A stretch of 26,134 nucleotides of DNA from Candidatus Pelagibacter sp. (GTDB lineage: Bacteria; Pseudomonadota; Alphaproteobacteria; Pelagibacterales; Pelagibacteraceae): positions 1 to 26,134 of the forward strand of contig JAPYTV010000007.1 of the NCBI GenBank assembly GCA_029941985.1, given 5' to 3'. The notes beneath the pieces are model-generated. The model saw only the letters and a list, made by a program, of their open reading frames with translations, did not search any database and was not told where the DNA came from. The translations under genes were made by a program, and so were the position numbers. Below, one piece after another: positions 21,405 to 26,134 of this stretch (within the stretch, counting starts at the first letter, position 1; each line of letters opens with the position of its first letter).

Positions 21405-22386
21405 TTTCATCCCATAATTTTTTATAGTTAATGAACGGCGACAATCCATAACTAGAATTTATATTTGTTAAATGTAAAGAAAGACTTTTTAAAGGCGAAA
21501 TACAAAATTCCTTTATATAAATTTCATTAAGATGTTTTTCAAAAGGGTCATTTCTGTCTAAACAAGTATTATAAAAGTTATCCCAATATTTATTTAATAA
21601 AGGTTTAGTAGTCATGAAAGTACATAAAGTTTGATTGATAGTTCTCCAATGTCTTTTGTTTCCAATTAAAATATTTGTTTTTTCATTATTCATATATAAA
21701 TATGGATAATCCGCAGGACACATAAAGATATCTTTATTTACCTGTGAAGCTATTCTTTCATATGATGCAATCATTTCTTCCATCATAGGCTCAAAATGTA
21801 AGTAGTCGTCTTCTACAAAAAAAACTAAATCTTCACCTTGTTCTTTTCCTATTTCAAAACTTTGAAGTAGACTTGCTAAATTCGAAAAAGTTTGATCATT
21901 TTTTTGTTGTTTGATTATATTTTTATATTTATCATGATTTAATTGACTAATGCTTATATCTAAACCACTTCCATCTATTAGTTTTTTAATCTTATTTAAA
22001 TTTTCTTCTTTAGATTTGTCATCAACAATTATCGTTTTAAATTTAATATTTGGATATTTACTTTTGCAAAAATTAACTGATTTTATAAGTGAATTTAAAG
22101 ATCTTAAAGAATATTCAATTTTAGGTAATTCAAATAATCTTTTCTTATTTTGATCCCATATCTCAATATCAGTATTAGTTCTGAATATCATAAGTACTGA
22201 ACTAACTTTTTTAGTAATACTTACATCACCTAACGGTAGAACAATAGATTTTTCATTTATGATTGAAAGATCTTCATTTAATTTTTTTTGAAGAGTAGGT
22301 GAACTAAAATCACTTTGATCAATTATCTCGTAACCAAGAACTTTTGAAAGTTTAATAAATAGTTTTTTTATGATGCTTTTTTTCAT
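21388..22386 (-). CDS. GT-A-like glycosyltransferase
   Basis: This 332-residue protein has a family 2-type glycosyltransferase core: SVLMIFRTNTD near 63-73, FKTIIVDDKSKEENL with VDDKS at 121-125 (nucleotide-sugar binding), and DLVFFVEDDYLHFEPMMEEM (about 186-205), where EDD gives the metal-binding DxD-like site. The tail has SLHLTNINSSYGLSPFINYKKLW. It probably transfers a sugar to a surface polysaccharide or lipid, but acceptor and donor cannot be read. No membrane segment is evident. No other glycan genes are adjacent, so it stands alone next to a GNAT. Confidence 0.75.
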   Translation of the reverse strand: MKKSIIKKLFIKLSKVLGYEIIDQSDFSSPTLQKKLNEDLSIINEKSIVLPLGDVSITKKVSSVLMIFRTNTDIEIWDQNKKRLFELPKIEYSLRSLNSLIKSVNFCKSKYPNIKFKTIIVDDKSKEENLNKIKKLIDGSGLDISISQLNHDKYKNIIKQQKNDQTFSNLASLLQSFEIGKEQGEDLVFFVEDDYLHFEPMMEEMIASYERIASQVNKDIFMCPADYPYLYMNNEKTNILIGNKRHWRTINQTLCTFMTTKPLLNKYWDNFYNTCLDRNDPFEKHLNEIYIKEFCISPLKSLSLHLTNINSSYGLSPFINYKKLWDENEQSN

Positions 22387-22418
22387 ATAATTGTTTATGA
22401 TTAAATTTTTACAATATT

Positions 22419-22802
22419 ATGAGTATTAAATCATCACAAACACTTGTTTCTGAAGCATTAAAAGAGATTAAAACTATTAGTCCAGAAGAAGCATTAAAGC
22501 TGTCTAATGAGGATAAATGTAATTTAATTGATATTCGAGATGTAAGAGAATTGCAAAAAGAAGGAAAAGTTGAGAATGCTCAACATATACCTCGAGGCAT
22601 GTTGGAGTTTTGGCTAGACCCTGAAAGCATCTATTTTAAAGACGATAAATTAGATGTGAATAAAGAAATGGTTTTATTTTGTGCAGGCGGATTAAGATCA
22701 GCTCTAGCTGTTAAATCTTTACAAGATATGGGTTTTAAAAAGGTTTCTCATATTGATGGTGGTTTTGGCTCAATAAAACAAAGTAATTTTAAAATAGTAT
22801 AA
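22419..22802 (+). CDS. Rhodanese-domain protein
   Basis: This 127-residue single-domain rhodanese opens with ISPEEALKLSNEDKCNLIDIRDVRELQKEG, has the AQHIPRGMLEFWLDP middle and the active-site loop LFCAGGLRSALAVKSLQDMG with C88 (CAGGLRS). It has one active Cys and should carry sulfane sulfur, moving persulfide sulfur between thiols. It is divergent from the glycosyltransferase gene and converges with the ABA4-like gene with one base between the stops. The acceptor is unknown. The ETHE1-like protein in the same window uses similar sulfur compounds. Confidence 0.9.
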   Translation: MSIKSSQTLVSEALKEIKTISPEEALKLSNEDKCNLIDIRDVRELQKEGKVENAQHIPRGMLEFWLDPESIYFKDDKLDVNKEMVLFCAGGLRSALAVKSLQDMGFKKVSHIDGGFGSIKQSNFKIV

Positions 22803-22803
22803 T

Positions 22804-23277
22804 CTAGTCGTACAAATTAATTCTTTTTGCATAAAATATTCTGACCACCCAATATATAATTATACCTATTGGTCCTATCAAATAGGTAATTAATAATGGA
22901 AAAAACATTAACATTTTATTAATACCAAATTTTTGAGAGTCTTTAACAATCCAACCACCACAAAATAAATTAATAGCTAAAAAGTGAGTCCAGAATAAAA
23001 TTAAAAAAGAGTTATCAGAAAACAAGTTAGATAATCTGCTTAATCCTAGATAAAGATCAAAGTTTGTTAAAAAATTATAACCATTATGAAAAGTTATATA
23101 GAGCAAGTAACCATAAACTAAGCTTAAAACAAATATTGGAAAAATTGATGTCGTTAATATTCTACATATTTGCGACTGAGGAAAAATAATTAAAACAAAC
23201 CAAAAAGGCAAAACACCTAAGTTCAACCAAAAATAGATCATTTCGATGGTAAAATATGTATAAATTTGTTCGATCAT
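22804..23277 (-). CDS. ABA4-like (DUF4281) membrane protein
   Basis: This 157-residue protein has about four membrane helices. The C-terminal half fits the ABA4-like family: ILFWTHFLAINLFCGGWIVKDSQKFGINKM, then FFPLLITYLIGPIGIIIYWVVR. The W-x-H-x-L-A-x-[ND]-L-F and GP-[IL]-G-[IL] blocks are the recognisable parts. Plant ABA4 is needed for neoxanthin formation, and relatives occur in bacteria without a settled role. A carotenoid-linked role here is only an idea. It converges with the rhodanese gene and is divergent from recX. Confidence 0.7.
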   Translation of the reverse strand: MIEQIYTYFTIEMIYFWLNLGVLPFWFVLIIFPQSQICRILTTSIFPIFVLSLVYGYLLYITFHNGYNFLTNFDLYLGLSRLSNLFSDNSFLILFWTHFLAINLFCGGWIVKDSQKFGINKMLMFFPLLITYLIGPIGIIIYWVVRIFYAKRINLYD

Positions 23278-23305
23278 TATAAAAAGTATTATATTAAATC
23301 ATAGA

Positions 23306-23869
23306 ATGATTCCAATGAGAAATAGAAAAAAAACTCTAGAAGTTACTATTGAGGAGATGAGAAATTTTTCATTTTCATATATTCAAAAATATGCCCCATC
23401 AAAACAACAATTAAGAACATACTTATTAAAAAAATATTTAAAAGCATCGGTTCCCAATATAAAAAAGCAAGATATTACCGATTTGATAGATATTGTTTTG
23501 GTAGATCTCGAAAAAAGCAAATTTATTAGTGATAAATTTTATTCAGAAAGTAAATCAAGAAGCTTAATTCAAAGAGGTAGCTCTATTAACAAGATAAGAA
23601 GTTATTTAATTGGAAAAGGTATCAATGATAATTATATTAAAGAAACGATTGATAAAATTAAAGAAGAGAATTCAGACCAAGATTTTTTTTCTGGAATAAA
23701 AATTTGTAAAAAAAAAAGAATTGGACCTGCAAGAATAGAAGATAATAGGTCTCTTTTTTATAAAAAAGATATCTCTCTCCTTGCGAGAAACGGTTTTGAT
23801 TTTGAAACTTCAAAAAAAATCATGGATATGAAAAAAGATGATTATATAAAGATTATTAAGTTACTTTAA
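23306..23869 (+). CDS. recX: RecX-family regulator
   Basis: This 187-residue basic protein is made of helical repeats. It contains FSYIQKYAPSKQQLRTYLLKKYL and VDLEKSKFISDKFYSESKSRSLIQRGSSINKIRSYLIGKGIND, the RecX pattern. RecX binds RecA filaments and limits recombination. The C-terminal LLARNGFDFETSKKIM fits the third RecX repeat (ARRGF-type). No recA is adjacent. The stop overlaps by 9 bases with the 3' end of a small opposite-strand gene, and a 12-T run directly follows the TAA. Confidence 0.82.
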   Translation: MIPMRNRKKTLEVTIEEMRNFSFSYIQKYAPSKQQLRTYLLKKYLKASVPNIKKQDITDLIDIVLVDLEKSKFISDKFYSESKSRSLIQRGSSINKIRSYLIGKGINDNYIKETIDKIKEENSDQDFFSGIKICKKKRIGPARIEDNRSLFYKKDISLLARNGFDFETSKKIMDMKKDDYIKIIKLL

Positions 23870-23995
23870 TTTTTTTTTTTTAGGTAAATATTCAATTTTA
23901 TTTTTTATATAATTTTTTACAAAAACAAAAATCAATAAACCAAATATAGAAACTGAGACTATTATTATTAGTATTATCCTTAATTGTTCATTCAT
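23861..23995 (-). CDS. Short single-helix membrane peptide coupled to cysQ
   Basis: This is a 44-residue frame: MNEQLRIILIIIVSVSIFGL, then LIFVFVKNYIKNKIEYLP and a lysine tail KKKKLK. It has one N-terminal membrane helix (about 6-26) and a strongly basic end. The ATG overlaps the cysQ stop (TAATG), the same coupling used by etfB, etfA, azlD and hisI-DUF2237 here, which supports a real gene. The lysine tail is encoded by a run of 12 A, so length could vary by slippage. No family is recognised. Confidence 0.5.
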   Translation of the reverse strand: MNEQLRIILIIIVSVSIFGLLIFVFVKNYIKNKIEYLPKKKKLK

Positions 23996-24765
23996 TAAAT
24001 AATATTTTTACTTTTTAAAACTAAACTAGGATTTTTAAAATTTACTTTTCCATATAAAATTTCATCACCTTCAAAGTCAGTGACTTCACCTCCTGCTTGC
24101 TCAACAATTGCATGTCCAGCAGCAATGTCCCATTCACACGCTCTTGGTTCAGCAACATATAAATCAAATTCACCAGTAGCAACTACACAAAATTTTAAAG
24201 AACTTTTCATTTTTTGATAAGCTGTAATTTTATATTTTTGATGTATTTTTAAAATTTCTGATTTTAGTTCATTTGAATAGCTAACAGCTTTAATTTCATC
24301 ACTATCTTTTTTTTTATTAATTAATTCTATTTCTTTATTATCAACTAACTCGTAACTATTTGACATTGCATAAGAGTAAAAAATTCTTTTCTTAGCTGGA
24401 GCTGTAATTATACCGATTACAGGTTTTTTATTTATTATTAATGCAGCATTTAATGTAAATTCATCTCTATTGTTGATGTAATCATTTGTTCCATCTATTG
24501 GATCTATCAGCCAAAAGTTATTTAAATTTTTATCATTTTTATGTGCTGAATTTTCTTCTGAGACTATTAATATATTTGGAGTTATTTCAGTTATTCTTTT
24601 TGTTAATATTTTATTAACTTCAATATCTCCATTTGTTACAGGAGTATTGTCATCTTTAATTTCCTTTTTCAACCCAGACTCTCGTAAACTTAAAGCAACA
24701 CATCCTGCCTTGTTAAATGTTTCAATTAATGAAAGGGTAATTTTTTTTTTTTCTTCAATATTCAT
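23995..24765 (-). CDS. cysQ: Inositol monophosphatase-fold phosphatase, CysQ type
   Basis: This 256-residue protein has the metal motifs of the family: TPVTNGDIEVNKIL, IVSEENS (E70), WLIDPIDGTNDYINNRDEFT (D88, D91) and ACEWDIAAGHAIVEQAGGEV in the second half. CysQ removes the 3'-phosphate from PAP, a by-product of sulfate assimilation and sulfotransfer. Since SAR11 cells often lack assimilatory sulfate reduction, another substrate such as an inositol or sugar phosphate is possible. The start follows directly after the stop of the DUF3553 gene and the stop overlaps a small peptide gene, giving a tight three-gene unit. Confidence 0.85.
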   Translation of the reverse strand: MNIEEKKKITLSLIETFNKAGCVALSLRESGLKKEIKDDNTPVTNGDIEVNKILTKRITEITPNILIVSEENSAHKNDKNLNNFWLIDPIDGTNDYINNRDEFTLNAALIINKKPVIGIITAPAKKRIFYSYAMSNSYELVDNKEIELINKKKDSDEIKAVSYSNELKSEILKIHQKYKITAYQKMKSSLKFCVVATGEFDLYVAEPRACEWDIAAGHAIVEQAGGEVTDFEGDEILYGKVNFKNPSLVLKSKNII

Positions 24766-24936
24766 TTATTTATATATTTTTTCTATTTTAATGTTTTTAG
24801 CATTGATTACTTTTTTTCCCACATTCTCAAAGTTAATTGTAACTTTACCATTAATAATTGACTGAACTTGTCCTATTCCCCAATTTTTATTGTGTGGATT
24901 AGTGACTTTGTCACCTGGTTCATAATTTAAAATCAT
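24766..24936 (-). CDS. DUF3553-domain small protein
   Basis: This 56-residue protein reads MILNYEPGDKVTNPHNKNWG, then IGQVQSIINGKVTINFENVG and KKVINAKNIKIEKIYK. The NPHNKNWGIGQVQS and VTINFENVGKKVI segments are the DUF3553 pattern: a small beta domain, sometimes found at the end of helicases of the UvrD type, with a hypothesised nucleic-acid role. Its stop is followed at once by the cysQ ATG, so the two are made together. It is divergent from mnmA across 42 bases. Confidence 0.8.
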   Translation of the reverse strand: MILNYEPGDKVTNPHNKNWGIGQVQSIINGKVTINFENVGKKVINAKNIKIEKIYK

Positions 24937-24978
24937 TTAATTTACTTATATAAAATTTAGGAATAAATATCATTAAAT

Positions 24979-26094
24979 ATGACAAAATTTAATTCAATTG
25001 GAATTGATAAAGAACCAAAAGATACTTTGGTTGTTGTAGCAATGTCTGGTGGTGTAGATTCTTCAACTGTAGCAGCGATGATGAAAAAAGAAGGTTATAA
25101 CGTTATTGGTATCACCTTAAAACTTTATAATGATACAAAACAAACAGCTAAATCCAAACAATGTTGCGCAGGTCAAGATATCATGGATGCAAAAAGAGTT
25201 GCTGATAAATTGAAAATAGAACATAGAATACTATATTATCAAGATAAATTTAAAGAAGGTGTTATTGATAATTTTATAGATAGTTATTTAAATGGAGAAA
25301 CACCAATCCCATGTGTGCAGTGTAATCAAACTGTTAAATTTACTGATTTATTCCAAGAGGCCAAAAATCTAAATGCAGATGCCTTGGTTACTGGTCACTA
25401 TGTTAAAAGTATTACAGAAGGAGATAATACTGATATGTATAGAGGTATAGATTTAAATAGAGACCAAAGTTATTTTTTATTTAATACAACTAGAGAGCAA
25501 CTTAACTTTTTAAGATTTCCCTTAGGTAATTTACTTAAAGATGAAACAAGAAATATTGCAAGAGAATTAGATCTTAACGTTGCTGATAAGCCAGACAGTC
25601 AAGATATTTGCTTTGTACCAAATGGTGATTATGCATCTGTTATAGAAAAATTTAGACCAAATTCATTTAATAAAGGCAATATAAAAAACATGGAAGGTAA
25701 AGTAGTTGGTATCCATGATGGGATTATTAATTATACAATAGGTCAAAGAAAAAGGATTAAGATTTCAGATAAAAATCCACTTTATGTAATTAAAATTATA
25801 GCTAATACAAATGAAATAATAGTTGGCAGTAAAGAGCATTTAATTAAAACGAAAATTAATTTAAAAGATCTGAATATTATAACGAGTGATAAAAAGGATT
25901 TTGATAAAGAATTATTTGTAAAAGTAAGATCAACTGGAAAATTAATAAAAGCTAAAATTGACATAAGCAATAAATCAGCAAATGTAGATTTATTAGAAGA
26001 AGAACATGGAATTGCACCAGGACAAGCTTGTGTATTTTATTCTAAAAATGATAATGGTCACAAAGTTCTTGGAGGTGGTTGGATTACAAAGTAA
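24979..26094 (+). CDS. mnmA: tRNA-specific 2-thiouridylase
   Basis: This 371-residue enzyme makes the 2-thiouridine at position 34 of tRNA for Lys, Glu and Gln. The ATP-binding P-loop is AMSGGVDSSTVAAMM (SGGVDSS at 23-29). The catalytic cysteines are C115 in PIPCVQCNQTVKF and C211 in DSQDICFVPNGDYASV. GHYVK and RDQSYFLFNTTREQL are family blocks, and the C-terminal beta domain ends with GIAPGQACVFYSKND and LGGGWI. The first 15 residues form an extension before the core. Sulfur comes from a relay through persulfides in known systems. Only 40 bases of AT-rich sequence follow before the end of the window. Confidence 0.96.
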   Translation: MTKFNSIGIDKEPKDTLVVVAMSGGVDSSTVAAMMKKEGYNVIGITLKLYNDTKQTAKSKQCCAGQDIMDAKRVADKLKIEHRILYYQDKFKEGVIDNFIDSYLNGETPIPCVQCNQTVKFTDLFQEAKNLNADALVTGHYVKSITEGDNTDMYRGIDLNRDQSYFLFNTTREQLNFLRFPLGNLLKDETRNIARELDLNVADKPDSQDICFVPNGDYASVIEKFRPNSFNKGNIKNMEGKVVGIHDGIINYTIGQRKRIKISDKNPLYVIKIIANTNEIIVGSKEHLIKTKINLKDLNIITSDKKDFDKELFVKVRSTGKLIKAKIDISNKSANVDLLEEEHGIAPGQACVFYSKNDNGHKVLGGGWITK

Positions 26095-26134
26095 GATTTA
26101 TTATTTAATTTTTTTCCACATAAAAAATGTTAAT

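Noticed and set aside
22804..23277. Membrane part of a secretion or toxin system
   Set aside because: The WTHFLAINLF and GPIGIIIY blocks fit the ABA4-like family, and no partner genes are present.
1..26134. Mobile element, prophage or genomic island
   Set aside because: No integrase, transposase or terminal repeats, and base composition looks even across the window.

Overview
The window looks like a piece of a SAR11 (Candidatus Pelagibacter-type) alphaproteobacterial chromosome. It is very AT-rich. Genes are packed with stop/start overlaps of the TAATG type and intergenic gaps of a few bases. It also carries arrangements known from this clade: a tandem SAM-II/SAM-V riboswitch in front of a betaine-homocysteine methyltransferase, and a TPP riboswitch in front of a sodium:solute symporter of the ThiV type. 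I see no rRNA, tRNA, CRISPR array, IS element or prophage. All identifications are by reading motifs; no searches were run.

Layout. Bases 1-3667 hold the end of a dimethylglycine dehydrogenase-like gene followed by etfB, etfA and ETF-ubiquinone oxidoreductase, which form an electron path from N-methyl oxidation to ubiquinone. Next comes a BASS-family transporter. Bases 4544-5842 carry an unfamiliar regulator with two similar winged-helix units, divergent from a small tail-anchored protein. Bases 5874-7401 hold DUF2237-hisI (minus), divergent from folE. Bases 7422-9314 carry an AcuI/YhdH-type reductase and a LysR regulator. An ScfR/RamB-type regulator (9311-10747, minus) faces a 55-residue gene and isocitrate lyase. 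The gap between them holds two nearly identical operator-like elements. Bases 12350-13138 contain a structured leader and two small paralogous two-helix membrane proteins separated by a strong hairpin. FTR1 iron permease follows behind a Fur-box-like palindrome, then azlC-azlD.

Bases 15082-15402 are the only stretch above 300 bases without a gene. They contain a promoter, a SAM-II aptamer with terminator and antiterminator, and a SAM-V pseudoknot, all leading into bhmT. After that come a periplasmic thioredoxin-like protein, an ETHE1-like hydrolase, the TPP riboswitch with thiV, rseP and HU. The last part (20964-26094) is mixed: a GNAT, a glycosyltransferase, a rhodanese, an ABA4-like membrane protein, recX, a 44-residue membrane peptide, cysQ, a DUF3553 protein and mnmA.

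Two themes connect genes. BHMT converts betaine to dimethylglycine, and the DMGDH-like protein with ETF and ETF-QO would oxidise it. ScfR-type control next to isocitrate lyase suggests acyl-CoA/acetate-responsive glyoxylate shunt regulation. The most interesting non-textbook signals are the twin operators at 10756-10860, the paralogous small membrane proteins with repeated leader motif, the tandem 17-bp repeat at 13241-13276, the hairpin that displays the rseP start codon, and two short genes at 23861-23995 and 24766-24936.
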